A stretch of DNA of 64,000 nucleotides from Streptomyces xanthii. Its GTDB lineage: Bacteria > Actinomycetota > Actinomycetes > Streptomycetales > Streptomycetaceae. Of this stretch, positions 1 to 8,074 are shown piece by piece. The notes beneath the pieces were generated by a model. The model searched no databases. It was given only the letters and a program-made list of their open reading frames with translations, and was not told the DNA's origin. The stretch's first letter is position 1; each line of letters opens with the position of its first letter. The position numbers and the translations under genes were made by a program. The stretch lies in assembly GCF_014621695.1 (NCBI RefSeq), contig NZ_CP061281.1:744001-808000 (forward strand). The letters are read 5' to 3'.

Positions 1-58
1 CGAGTTCACCGAGCAGGCCCCGGAGTGGGCGGGCCGGTCGATCGCGCCGGTGGGCTGA
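1..58 (+). CDS. C-terminal end of an upstream gene (partial)
   Basis: An open frame enters the window and ends at TGA 56-58; the visible C-terminus reads EFTEQAPEWAGRSIAPVG. Too little is present to assign a family. A strong hairpin follows within 25 nt, and the next gene is convergent, which supports this being a true gene end. Confidence 0.55.
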   Translation, partial: EFTEQAPEWAGRSIAPVG

Positions 59-82
59 CGCCCGTACGCCACGCAGGACGCG

Positions 83-114
83 AGGGGCCTCACGGATGCG
101 TCCGTGGGGCCCTT
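83..114. terminator. Bidirectional stem-loop terminator
   Basis: A 14-bp inverted repeat (AGGGGCCTCACGGA against TCCGTGGGGCCCTT, only G-T type mismatches) surrounds a TGCG tetraloop. It lies exactly between two convergent gene ends (58 and 126), as expected for a shared terminator. There is no long T-run, which is normal for Streptomyces. Confidence 0.75.
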
Positions 115-125
115 CCCGCGCGCCG

Positions 126-560
126 TCACTCCGCCGGTGTGGAGCGGGCCACGACCGCCGCCTCCAGCAGGGCCCAGCCGTCGCGCTCGACGAGGCCGCG
201 TTCCGACGCGTCCCAGCCGGAGGCGCGGGCCGCGTCGAGCAGGGCGCGCACCGCACCCGGTTCGTGCAGGTTCAGGGTGCTGCCGTGGACGTAGCCCACG
301 TCCCCGGAGCCCAGGGGTGCTCCGCCGGGGACGAAGCGGTCGGAGCCCTCGGCGAAGACGATCCGCAACGGGCCGCCCGTACCGGCCGGTTGGGGGTACA
401 GCGTGAGGGTCTGCCGGCAGTCCGCGGACCGGCCGCTGTCCAGGACGCGGTGCTGGTGACGCAGCGTCCACAGGTACACGCGTCCGTCGGCGACCAGGCG
501 CCGTGGCTTGTTCTGATGACGGGGCACGGGGTGAGGGTACGCGCAGCGGCCCGCCCGCAT
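126..560 (-). CDS. Hypothetical protein, 144 aa
   Basis: Family not recognised. The protein is soluble, with no signal peptide, membrane segment or cysteine motif. It has a conserved-looking core (RVYLWTLRHQHR, then TLTLYPQ and LRIVFAEG) and a C-terminal helix ending in DGWALLEAAVVARS. The start at ATG 560 is well supported: GGAGGGGG lies about 6 nt upstream. Third-position G+C and residue composition look like genuine coding sequence. It converges with the gene ending at 58 across a shared terminator. Function unknown. Confidence 0.7.
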   Translation of the reverse strand: MRAGRCAYPHPVPRHQNKPRRLVADGRVYLWTLRHQHRVLDSGRSADCRQTLTLYPQPAGTGGPLRIVFAEGSDRFVPGGAPLGSGDVGYVHGSTLNLHEPGAVRALLDAARASGWDASERGLVERDGWALLEAAVVARSTPAE

Positions 561-664
561 CGGACACCCCCTCCGGAGCGACGCGTTCCGCCGCGACGGC
601 GCGCCTGCCCGCGAAATCCGCCCTCATGAGGAAACGTTCCTTCTGCGAGGTGGTTCCCGGGCGG

Positions 665-698
665 GACGCACGCGGCAGGCATGCGTGCCGCGTGCGTC
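665..698. other. Perfect 13-bp hairpin between divergent genes
   Basis: GACGCACGCGGCA (665-677) is the exact reverse complement of TGCCGCGTGCGTC (686-698), with an 8-nt loop. It sits in the 168-nt gap between a minus-strand start (560) and a plus-strand start (729). It is not downstream of either gene, so it is more likely an operator or a 5' leader hairpin than a terminator. Confidence 0.5.
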
Positions 699-728
699 TC
701 CCGGCCCGGCCGGGTGCAGGGAGTCGTG

Positions 729-896
729 GTGAACGCGCAGGACCGACAGGCGTCCGGCTGGCCCGAGTACCGCCGGTACCTGGACCACCTGATGGACTGC
801 GCGGAGTGCGCGCGGCTCCCCAAGCGGTGCGCGGTCGGGGAGCGGCTGCGGCGCGAGCACCGGGCGGCGGGACGGGGACAGGGGTCCGCCTCCTGA
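729..896 (+). CDS. Small hypothetical protein, 55 aa
   Basis: Short hydrophilic protein with the cysteine segment MDCAECARLPKRC near its centre and a basic C-terminus. GTG 729 (or the adjacent in-frame GTG 726) is chosen because AGGGAG ends about 5 nt upstream; a more upstream ATG lies inside the hairpin at 665-698 and has no ribosome-binding site. The CxxC pattern suggests metal binding, but no family is recognised. It converges with the acetyltransferase gene ending at 967. Confidence 0.55.
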   Translation: MNAQDRQASGWPEYRRYLDHLMDCAECARLPKRCAVGERLRREHRAAGRGQGSAS

Positions 897-966
897 GCGT
901 CCCGGTTCCCGAAGTCCCGCCGGTCGAGAGCCGTCTCCGGCAGAACGTGGGCGTCGCCGGTCCGGG

Positions 967-2190
967 TCAGAACCAGTGCAGGCAATGCGGGGCACGCTCC
1001 GTGCGGAACAGGGTGTCCGCGAGCTCGGGGGCTTCGGCGTGATGGGCCTTGATGTGGCCGGCGCGGACGAGGGTGCTCGGAGTGGTGCCGCCGAGGTAGA
1101 CCGAGCCGAGATCGCTCACGTCGAGGGACAGGTCGGGGGCCCGGTCGGTGCGGACGCAGTCGGCCTTGCCGTCGCGGACCGACAGGAGGTGGCGCTCGGG
1201 GCCGGAGCCGAGGAACGGGTCGGTGACCTCCAGGACGAGGTCGCCGTCCGTACGCCAGCCGCGCGCGGTCAGGGCCCGGGGCACGTCCAGGATCCGCACC
1301 CACAGCCAGTCGCCGTCGGGGCCGGTCTCCGCGGCGCGGAAGTCGGCGAACTGCCAGCGCAGCGGGTGCCCGGCCGGGACGTGCTTGATGACGATCTCGC
1401 CGACGAGGTCGTGCTCGAGCACGTGACGGGCCAGGGCGGTGTACGCGGCGTCGTCCACGGCGATGATCTCGTCGACCTTGAGGACGTCGGGATCGCTGAT
1501 CGCATAGCTCACGTACCCGTCGGGGGTGCCGTGCGCGTCGCGATGCACGGCGATGTGACGCGGGGCGGGGGCGATCGGCGGCTGGCCCGCCCCCGCTTTC
1601 CACCAGTGGCCCGGCCGGGACAGGGCGCCGGGCTGGACGCGGCGGTAGCGGTCGTAGATCTCTTCGAGCAGGGCGCGGCACCGGTCGCTGCGCAGCACTT
1701 CGACGGATCCGGCGTCGGCGCCGCCTTCGCCGCCTGCCCGGGGAGCGGCGAAGGCGGCGCGGTGGCGGGGCACGGTGAGCCGTCCGCTGTAGGTCGCCGG
1801 TCCGTAGCCGAACCGGCGGTAGATCATCGCCTCGGAGGCGAGCAGTACGGAGAGGATCTCGCCGCGCGCCCGCAGTTCGGTGAGCTGGTGGCGCATCATC
1901 GCGCTGAGCACGCCCCGGCGCCGGTGCGAGGGCACGACGCCGACGGCGGTCACTCCGGCGGCCGGGACGAGCGCGCCGCCGGGCAGCGTCAGTTCGAAGG
2001 AGTACGCGCCGGCCGTGCCGACGGGCCGTCCGTCCTCGGTGACCGCGAGCACGCCCCGGTCCATCTCCAGCGCCGCCCACCAGACCCCGCCCCCGTGCTC
2101 GTCGGGGGTCTCGGGGAAGCGGCCGAACGCCGTGTGCATCGTGTCGACGAAGTCGTCGCGGTCCTGGTCGGTCGTGGGACGGATCTCCAC
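967..2190 (-). CDS. Eis-like GNAT N-acetyltransferase
   Basis: 407 aa, the usual length for Eis-family enzymes, which transfer acetyl groups from acetyl-CoA to several amines of aminoglycosides, polyamines or lysines. Residues 1-150 form a GNAT domain with the acetyl-CoA loop VVPSHRRRGVLSAMM. A second GNAT-like domain and a C-terminal SCP2-like domain follow. The protein ends in CLHWF; Eis proteins also end in Phe, whose carboxylate acts as the catalytic base in the mycobacterial enzyme. GTG start with GAGGAAGG upstream. The native substrate cannot be told from sequence. Confidence 0.88.
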   Translation of the reverse strand: MEIRPTTDQDRDDFVDTMHTAFGRFPETPDEHGGGVWWAALEMDRGVLAVTEDGRPVGTAGAYSFELTLPGGALVPAAGVTAVGVVPSHRRRGVLSAMMRHQLTELRARGEILSVLLASEAMIYRRFGYGPATYSGRLTVPRHRAAFAAPRAGGEGGADAGSVEVLRSDRCRALLEEIYDRYRRVQPGALSRPGHWWKAGAGQPPIAPAPRHIAVHRDAHGTPDGYVSYAISDPDVLKVDEIIAVDDAAYTALARHVLEHDLVGEIVIKHVPAGHPLRWQFADFRAAETGPDGDWLWVRILDVPRALTARGWRTDGDLVLEVTDPFLGSGPERHLLSVRDGKADCVRTDRAPDLSLDVSDLGSVYLGGTTPSTLVRAGHIKAHHAEAPELADTLFRTERAPHCLHWF

Positions 2191-2320
2191 CGTGCCGATG
2201 CCTTCCTCGTGCCCGGCACCACCTCGTGCGGCGCCCGTGATCGTCGCCAGCCTGCCGGTCCGCCCCGTGGTCGGGTCAAGCGGTTTTCCGGACTCCGGGT
2301 CCGGGGCCGCGCTGCCGGGC

Positions 2321-2926
2321 TCAGTGCTGGAGGTGGCTCAACCGGCCCTCGCGCAGGGGATAGACGCGCTCCTGCGGCAGCAGTTGCCGGGCGCGCTCCA
2401 GCTCGCCCGACCGGACGTGGCCGTGGATCTCGTGCGCCAGGTCGGTCACATCGGTGATGGACACCGTCCACTCGTCCGCGTAGCGGCCCGCGGCCTCGCC
2501 CGCGAGGCCCAACTGGAGTGAGCGGTACGGCAGGGCCTGGAGGTGCAGATCCCGCTCGGGGTCCCACTGGACGCGGGCCGGGGAACGCCGCAGGTCGCGC
2601 TTCCAGGAGTCGCGGTCCGGGTGCAGGCCGCGCTCGTAGTGGGACAGGCACGCGTGGTCCAGCGCCCATTCGAAGCCCTCGCGCGTGATCTCGACGGCGA
2701 GGACGACCTCCTGGCCCTCCTTGGCCGCCCAGCCGCACCGGTACATCATCCAGAGGAAGGACGGCTTGATCCACGTCATCCGGTCCCGCTTCCACAGCTC
2801 GGGGAAGCGGCCGTCGCGGGCCGCGGGGAGTCCGATCCGCGGGGAGTACGCCTGGTAGACGGTGACGGTGGATTCGGTGTGGCGGGCGCGGATCTGGTGT
2901 CTGTCTTCTTGCACGGAGTACAGCAT
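2321..2926 (-). CDS. DUF4291 family protein
   Basis: 201 aa. The block VYQAYSPRIGLPA, followed by RMTWIKPSFLWMMYRCGWA and REGFEWALDHA, is the signature of the DUF4291 family, whose function is unknown. No membrane segment or signal peptide. The start at ATG 2926 gives the family's usual length; longer upstream frames would run antisense through the HEAT-repeat gene. It is the first of two minus-strand genes, 130 nt ahead of the Eis-like gene, and is divergent from the gene at 3010 with 83 nt between the starts. Confidence 0.85.
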   Translation of the reverse strand: MLYSVQEDRHQIRARHTESTVTVYQAYSPRIGLPAARDGRFPELWKRDRMTWIKPSFLWMMYRCGWAAKEGQEVVLAVEITREGFEWALDHACLSHYERGLHPDRDSWKRDLRRSPARVQWDPERDLHLQALPYRSLQLGLAGEAAGRYADEWTVSITDVTDLAHEIHGHVRSGELERARQLLPQERVYPLREGRLSHLQH

Positions 2927-3009
2927 GCGTGCGTGATCACGCGGGCACCAGCGAATTGCGGGGCGGAGGCGGTCCGGTCGTTGTCGGACCCTGCTGGCAG
3001 GATGCCCGC

Positions 3010-5139
3010 ATGGATCTTGTGGACCCTCTGGCCGGCCTGGACTCGTTCCCCTGGGACTCCGTCTCCCACGCGTACGGGAGCGCCGACGACGTGCCCGTCC
3101 TGCTGCGGGCGTTGACCGATCCCGACGACGAGGCGGCGGAGGACGCGCTGTCGGAGCTGTACGGGAGCGTGCTGCACCAGGGGACGGTCTACACCGCGAC
3201 CGCCGCGGCCGTGCCCTTCCTCGCCCGGATCGCGGCGGCCGGACACCGTGCGGGGGACGTCCTGGCGCTGCTGGGCGGGATGGCCGAGAGCGGGGACGAG
3301 AGCGGTATGGAGCCGGGCATGGTGCGGGCGGCCGTCGTCGCGCAACTGCCGCTGCTGATACCGATGCTGGATGACGACTCGGCGGGCGTGCGGAAGGCCG
3401 CCGCCTGGGCGCTGTCCCACACGCGCGCGGCCGGCGAGGTGCGGGACGCGCTGCGGGCGCGGTGGGAGCCGGAGTCCGATCCCGGGGTGCGCGCGGAGGT
3501 CCTGTCGGGGATCGCCCGGCTCGATCCGGAGGCCGGGGCGGCCCTCGCGGCGGGCGCGCTGACGCCGGAACAGCCCGGCGTGGTGCGACTCGCGGCCGTC
3601 TTCGCGCACGTGGACACGGGCGCCGCCTGGACCGGGCCGTTGCACCAGGCGATGCTGTCGGTGCTGCCCGCCGAAGCGGTGCGTTCCGAGTTCGACGAGG
3701 AGCGGGGCGAGCCGCTGGCCTCCGTCGTCGAGGCGCTGCTCGACCGGGACCAGGACGACGCGCGGGAGGCCGCGTTCGCCCTGATCGACGCGGCGGCGCG
3801 GGACGGCCGGGCCGAGGTCCGCGCCGAAGGGCTGTGGGCGGCCGAGCAGGCGTGCCAACGCTCGCGGAGCGCTCCGGCACGGCTGCTCCCGGCGCTGCGC
3901 GCGGCGGCCGTCGACGAGAAGACCCTGCTCGGCATGGCCTCGCTGCTGGGCTCGCTCGGCCCCGCCGCCGCGCCGCTGGCCGACCTCCTCGTCCCGCTCG
4001 CCGGGCGGAATGCGGCCGAGGAAGACGACCCAGCGGACCGCGCCCTGGCCGCGCTCGTGCACGTCGCCCCCGAGCAGGCGCTCCCCCTTCTCACCGCCGC
4101 GTTCGGCCGGCGCCCCCGGGCCTTCGGCGCGGCCGTCGGCCGGGGCATCCGCACCGACGGGCCCGTCTTCCCGTACGCGGACGGGCTCCTCGCCGCGGTC
4201 CGCGCCCGGCTCGCGCACCCGGAGGACCTGAAGGGCAACGAGCCCTGGCAGCTCACGCACCTGCTCGCCTGCTGGCACGCCGCCGCGGCTCCGGCGCTGC
4301 CGGAGCTGTGCGCCGCGCTCCCCCACCATCCCCACCAGGCCGCGCGGGCGATCGCCGCGATCGCCCCGGCGTGCCCCGCCGAGGTGCGCGCCCAGGTCGT
4401 GGACCCGCTCCGTACGGCGGCCGAGGCCGGCTCCCTGGCGGCGGCCCAGGCCGTCCACACGCTCACCGGCGATCCCACGCCCCTGTTGCACCGCCTGCGG
4501 CGGGAACTCGGGGGCGGCGCCCACGAGGTGGCGGCCGCCGCCCGGATCGCGGGTGAACTGGGCCCCCGGGCGGCGGAGTTGGCCCCGGCCCTGCGCGAGG
4601 CTCTGAGCGCCTCCGGAAGCGACACCACTCCGGCCCTGGACGCGGACGCGGCGATCGCCGAGGCGCTGTGGCGGATCACGGGCGACGCGGCCGAGGCCGT
4701 CGCCGTACTGGACTCGGTCCTGACCCGCGCTGCGGACAACGCCTGGGCCCGGTGGACGGTCGTGCGGGCCGCCCGCGCGGCCCGCTCGCTGGGTCCGGCG
4801 GCCCGCCCGCTCGCCCCGCACCTCGAAGCCGCCCTCGACGATCCCGTCCGCGCACCGGCCGCCGCGGCCGCGCTCGCGGCCGCGGCGGGACCCGGTTCGC
4901 CGGCCCGCGACGCCCTCGCCGAGGCCGCCCTGCGCTCCGCCGAGCTGGGCGCCGACCCGGACGGCGCGTGCGAGGCCCTGGAGGCCCTCGGCCGCGACGC
5001 CCTGACGCCCGGCCAGGTGCGCCGCGCGACCGTGCTCGCGGACGGCGACCGCAGGGTCGTCCTCTCGGGCGTCGTCGACGAGTTCATCCGCCGGGACGAG
5101 GCCCTGCGGGCGCGGATCGGAGCGTTCCTGACGACCTGA
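3010..5139 (+). CDS. HEAT-repeat protein
   Basis: 709 aa, almost entirely alpha-helical Ala/Leu/Glu/Arg-rich repeats of 30-40 residues (for example SAGVRKAAAWALSHT, then PGVRAEVLSGIARL), typical of HEAT/armadillo solenoids that serve as protein-interaction scaffolds. No catalytic motif, signal peptide or membrane helix is visible. ATG 3010 opens a solenoid-like sequence at once (MDLVDPLAGLDSFPWDSV). It ends only 3 nt before the operator of the next gene. The partner is unknown. Confidence 0.8.
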   Translation: MDLVDPLAGLDSFPWDSVSHAYGSADDVPVLLRALTDPDDEAAEDALSELYGSVLHQGTVYTATAAAVPFLARIAAAGHRAGDVLALLGGMAESGDESGMEPGMVRAAVVAQLPLLIPMLDDDSAGVRKAAAWALSHTRAAGEVRDALRARWEPESDPGVRAEVLSGIARLDPEAGAALAAGALTPEQPGVVRLAAVFAHVDTGAAWTGPLHQAMLSVLPAEAVRSEFDEERGEPLASVVEALLDRDQDDAREAAFALIDAAARDGRAEVRAEGLWAAEQACQRSRSAPARLLPALRAAAVDEKTLLGMASLLGSLGPAAAPLADLLVPLAGRNAAEEDDPADRALAALVHVAPEQALPLLTAAFGRRPRAFGAAVGRGIRTDGPVFPYADGLLAAVRARLAHPEDLKGNEPWQLTHLLACWHAAAAPALPELCAALPHHPHQAARAIAAIAPACPAEVRAQVVDPLRTAAEAGSLAAAQAVHTLTGDPTPLLHRLRRELGGGAHEVAAAARIAGELGPRAAELAPALREALSASGSDTTPALDADAAIAEALWRITGDAAEAVAVLDSVLTRAADNAWARWTVVRAARAARSLGPAARPLAPHLEAALDDPVRAPAAAAALAAAAGPGSPARDALAEAALRSAELGADPDGACEALEALGRDALTPGQVRRATVLADGDRRVVLSGVVDEFIRRDEALRARIGAFLTT

Positions 5140-5142
5140 CCT

Positions 5143-5172
5143 TCTAACTCCAACCCTGGTTGTTTCTAGACT
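5143..5172 (+). promoter_or_regulatory. Autoregulatory operator and leaderless promoter
   Basis: The sequence has the form TCTA-N4-CAACCCTGGTTG-N4-TAGA, an imperfect dyad. Its right end provides the -10 box TAGACT (5167-5172), 6 nt before ATG 5179, so the mRNA is probably leaderless. A similar dyad lies at 5911-5937 before the next gene. Confidence 0.55.
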
Positions 5173-5178
5173 GGCCGG

Positions 5179-5895
5179 ATGGAGGACACCGAGGACACCC
5201 AAGGGACCGGCCCGGCCCACGGCGGCCGCGACCCCGGGGACATCGACGCGATCGCGGCCCTGCAGGACCCCGTACGGCGACGGCTGTACGAGTACGTGGC
5301 GGGGCAGGGCCGCGAGGTCGGGCGCAACGAGGCCGCGGAAGCGGCCGGGGTCGCGCGCACCCTCGCGGCGCACCATCTCGACAAGCTGACCGAGGTCGGA
5401 CTGCTGGAGAGCGGGAGCCGCCGGCTGACCGGGCGCTCGGGTCCGGGCGCCGGGCGGCCCGCCAAGGTGTACACGCGGATCCGCGCCGAGCGGGCCGTGT
5501 CCCTGCCCGCCCGCGACTACCGCACGGCCGCCGAACTGCTCGCCGAGGCCGCCGAGGAGGCGGGACTCGACGCCGGCCTGTGCGCGGCCGCCCGCCGCCG
5601 GGGCGCGTCGCTGCGCGGCTCGGAGGCACCCTGTGCCGGGCTCGACGAGGCCTTCGCCACGCTGGCGGCGCGCGGTTACGAGCCGCACGTCGAGCGGGCC
5701 GACGACGACGGCACGGGCGCGCCCGTGGTCCGGATGCGCAACTGCCCCTTCCACGCCGTCGCCGAGCGGTTCCCGCCGCTCGTCTGCGGCATGAACCTCG
5801 CCCTCCTGGAGGGCCTGCTCGGCACGGACGGCCCGGTGCGGGCCCGCATGGACGCCCGGCCGGACGAGTGCTGCGTGGTGGTCGAGGAGGCCTGA
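5179..5895 (+). CDS. Winged-helix regulator with cysteine-rich C-terminus (SufR-like)
   Basis: 238 aa. Residues about 25-100 form an ArsR/SufR-type winged helix (PVRRRLYEYVAG, then ARTLAAHHLDKLTEVGLLE), followed by the family's GRPAKVY motif. The C-terminal half has cysteines at RNCPF, PLVCGMN and DECC. This resembles the cluster-binding end of SufR-type [4Fe-4S] repressors, so redox, iron or NO sensing is plausible but inferred. No ribosome-binding site precedes ATG 5179; a TAGACT box lies 6 nt upstream. The matching dyads at 5143-5170 and 5911-5937 suggest control of itself and of the DUF3291 gene. Confidence 0.78.
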   Translation: MEDTEDTQGTGPAHGGRDPGDIDAIAALQDPVRRRLYEYVAGQGREVGRNEAAEAAGVARTLAAHHLDKLTEVGLLESGSRRLTGRSGPGAGRPAKVYTRIRAERAVSLPARDYRTAAELLAEAAEEAGLDAGLCAAARRRGASLRGSEAPCAGLDEAFATLAARGYEPHVERADDDGTGAPVVRMRNCPFHAVAERFPPLVCGMNLALLEGLLGTDGPVRARMDARPDECCVVVEEA

Positions 5896-5910
5896 CGTCC
5901 GCTCAGCGCC

Positions 5911-5957
5911 TCTAAAAACAATACTGATTGACATAGAAAAGCGGGGCGTGCTGGGAT
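5911..5957 (+). promoter_or_regulatory. Promoter with second copy of the 5143-type operator
   Basis: TCTA-N4-CAATACTGATTG-N3-TAGA (5911-5937) matches the layout of the dyad at 5143-5170. It overlaps a consensus -35 TTGACA (5928-5933). With an 18-nt spacer the -10 would be TGGGAT (5952-5957), 6 nt before ATG 5964, again leaderless. A protein bound here would block the -35. Confidence 0.6.
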
Positions 5958-5963
5958 GGCGGC

Positions 5964-6461
5964 ATGACCTCAGCCGTGCCCGCCGCCACCGCCCACCTCG
6001 CCGAACTCAACGTCGCCAAGCTCCTGTACCCCCTCGACGACCCGCGCGTCGCCCCGTTCGTCGAGATGCTGGACCCGGTCAACGCCTCCGCCGACAGCGC
6101 GCCCGGGTTCGTCTGGCGCCTGGTCGGCGACGGGGCTGACGACGCGACGGAGCTGCGCCCGGCGGGTGAGAACGTCATCGTCAACCTGTCGGTGTGGGAG
6201 TCCCCGGAAGCCCTCTGGGACTTCACCTACCGCAGCGGGCACCTCGAGGTGATGCGCGGACGCCGCGACTGGTTCGCCCGGCACGTCGAGGCGCACCTGG
6301 TGCTGTGGTGGGTGCCGGCCGGACATGTGCCGTCCGTCGAGGAGGCATTGGAACGGCTCGGTGAACTGCGGGCGAACGGGCCGTCACCGCGCGCCTTCAC
6401 CTTCGCCTCCACGTACAGCGCCGCCGAGGCCGCGGAACATCTGGAGGGGACGCGCGGCTAG
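5964..6461 (+). CDS. DUF3291 domain protein
   Basis: 165 aa. The pattern HLAELNVAKLLYPLDDPRV...FVEMLDPVNASAD, then NLSVWESPEALWDFTYRSGH and LWWVPAGHVPSVEEALERL, is DUF3291, a small alpha/beta-barrel family related to ABM-type monooxygenases and of unknown function. Full length, no signal peptide. ATG 5964 lies 6 nt after a -10-like box with no Shine-Dalgarno. It follows the cysteine-rich regulator by 68 nt and shares its operator motif, so it is the likely target of that regulator. Confidence 0.82.
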   Translation: MTSAVPAATAHLAELNVAKLLYPLDDPRVAPFVEMLDPVNASADSAPGFVWRLVGDGADDATELRPAGENVIVNLSVWESPEALWDFTYRSGHLEVMRGRRDWFARHVEAHLVLWWVPAGHVPSVEEALERLGELRANGPSPRAFTFASTYSAAEAAEHLEGTRG

Positions 6462-6521
6462 GGTCGCAGTCGTTCCGGGCCGGATCGGGCCCGGCGCGAG
6501 GACGAGACGAGGAGTGTGGCC

Positions 6522-7814
6522 GTGAGCAGGACGCCGGGGGCGGTCGGATCGGGCGGGGCGGACGGGCCGGACACTCTGGTGCGGCGCCTCGGGGTCACCG
6601 ACGCGGTGGTGATCGGGCTCGGCTCGATGATCGGGGCCGGTGTCTTCACCGCGCTGGCCCCCGCGGCCCGCGCCGCCGGTTCGGGCCTCCTGGCCGGCCT
6701 GGCGCTCGCGGCGGTGGTGGCGTACTGCAACGCGACGTCGTCGGCCCGCCTCGCCGCCCGCTACCCCGCCTCCGGCGGCACCTACGTCTACGGCCGTGAG
6801 CGGCTCGGGGAGTTCTGGGGCTATCTCGCCGGGTGGTGCTTCGTCGTCGGCAAGACCGCCTCGTGCGCGGCGATGGCACTGACCGTGGGGGCGTACGTCT
6901 GGCCGGGGCAGGCGCACGCGATCGCCGTCGGTGCCGTCGTGGCGCTGACCGCCGTGAACCTCGTCGGTGTGCAGAAGGCCGCCTGGCTGACCCGGGCGAT
7001 CGTCGCCGTCGTCCTCGCGGTGCTCGCCGCCGTGGTGGTCGCCGCGCTCTCCTCGGACGCGGCGGACGCGGGCCGCCTCGCCATCGGGCCGGACACGTCG
7101 TGGCACGGGGTGCTCCAGGCGGGCGGGCTGCTGTTCTTCGCGTTCGCCGGGTACGCGCGCATCGCGACGCTGGGCGAGGAGGTGCGCGACCCGGCGCGCA
7201 CGATCCCCCGCGCCATCCCCGTGGCGCTCGCGATCACGCTCGTCGTGTACGTCCTCGTCGCCGTCGCGACGCTGAGCGTGCTCGGCCCTGCCCGGCTCGG
7301 GGCGGCGGCCGCGCCGCTGTCGGACGCCGTGCGGGCGGCGGGCGCGGACTGGCTGGCGCCGGTGGTGCGGATGGGGGCGGCCGTCGCCGCGCTCGGCTCG
7401 CTGCTCGCCCTGATCCTCGGGGTCTCGCGCACGACCCTGGCGATGGCCCGCGACGGCCACCTGCCGCGCGCCCTGTCCGCCGTCCACCCGCGCTTCAAGG
7501 TGCCGCACCGGGCCGAGGTCCTGGTCGGCGTCGTCGTCGCGACGCTGGCCGCGTTCGCCGACGTACGGGACGCGATCGGCTTCTCGTCGTTCGGCGTGCT
7601 CGTCTACTACGCCGTCGCCAACGCGTCCGCCTGGACCCTGACCCCACGGGAGGGCCGCCCCGCACGGGTCGTGCCGGTCGTCGGGCTGCTCGGCTGTCTG
7701 GTGCTCGCGTTCGCGCTGCCCCTGGGCTCCGTGATCGCGGGCGCGTCCGTCGTCGCGGCGGGTGCGCTCGTGTACGGGGTGCGCGGGGCGCTGCGCTCCG
7801 GCGCCTCGGGCTGA
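6522..7814 (+). CDS. APC-family amino-acid permease
   Basis: 430 aa, about 12 predicted membrane helices. Helix 1 has the APC signature VIGLGSMIGAGVF near residue 30, and the loop YPASGGTYVYGRERLGEFWG is typical of the family. It is expected to import an amino acid or related amine by proton symport in the cytoplasmic membrane; the substrate is unknown. GTG 6522 is preferred over GTG 6516 because AGGAG (6509-6514) is 7 nt from the former and only 1 nt from the latter. It ends 7 nt from the convergent WhiB-like gene, where CTGAA-ACCCG-TTCAG can form a small hairpin. Confidence 0.88.
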   Translation: MSRTPGAVGSGGADGPDTLVRRLGVTDAVVIGLGSMIGAGVFTALAPAARAAGSGLLAGLALAAVVAYCNATSSARLAARYPASGGTYVYGRERLGEFWGYLAGWCFVVGKTASCAAMALTVGAYVWPGQAHAIAVGAVVALTAVNLVGVQKAAWLTRAIVAVVLAVLAAVVVAALSSDAADAGRLAIGPDTSWHGVLQAGGLLFFAFAGYARIATLGEEVRDPARTIPRAIPVALAITLVVYVLVAVATLSVLGPARLGAAAAPLSDAVRAAGADWLAPVVRMGAAVAALGSLLALILGVSRTTLAMARDGHLPRALSAVHPRFKVPHRAEVLVGVVVATLAAFADVRDAIGFSSFGVLVYYAVANASAWTLTPREGRPARVVPVVGLLGCLVLAFALPLGSVIAGASVVAAGALVYGVRGALRSGASG

Positions 7815-7821
7815 AACCCGT

Positions 7822-8061
7822 TCAGCGGGCGGTACGGCGCGGGCGCAGGAGCGCGGCACGGTCCGATTCGGTCGTGCCGCCCCACACCCCGCTCGCGTGC
7901 CGCATGCCGAGCGCCAGGTCGAGGCACTGCCAGGTCACCGGGCAGCGGTCGCACACCGCCTGGGCGCGCCGGATCTGTGTCAGGCTCGGGCCGCTGCCGC
8001 TGACCGGGAAGAACAGTTCCGGGTCCTCCCCCACGCACGCCGCCCTGTCGAGCCACTCCAT
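7822..8061 (-). CDS. WhiB-like iron-sulfur regulator
   Basis: 79 aa, the family's usual size. The four cluster-binding cysteines are present: one in DRAACVGED and three in AVCDRCPVTWQC (CxxC then Cx5C). The G[VI]WGG turn follows as SGVWGGTTESDR, with a basic C-terminus for DNA contact. WhiB-like proteins bind a [4Fe-4S] cluster and usually act with the principal sigma factor. ATG 8061 has GGAGA about 6 nt upstream. It follows the baeRF-like gene by 13 nt on the same strand and is probably co-transcribed with it, which would couple a redox or stress regulator to ribosome protection. Subclass not assigned. Confidence 0.92.
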   Translation of the reverse strand: MEWLDRAACVGEDPELFFPVSGSGPSLTQIRRAQAVCDRCPVTWQCLDLALGMRHASGVWGGTTESDRAALLRPRRTAR

Positions 8062-8074
8062 GGGCGTCTCCTTC

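Noticed and set aside
2776..5934. Long open frame of over 1000 codons antisense to the HEAT-repeat and regulator genes
   Set aside because: Arg/Gly/Pro-rich translation with no domain, produced by high third-position G+C of the plus-strand genes.
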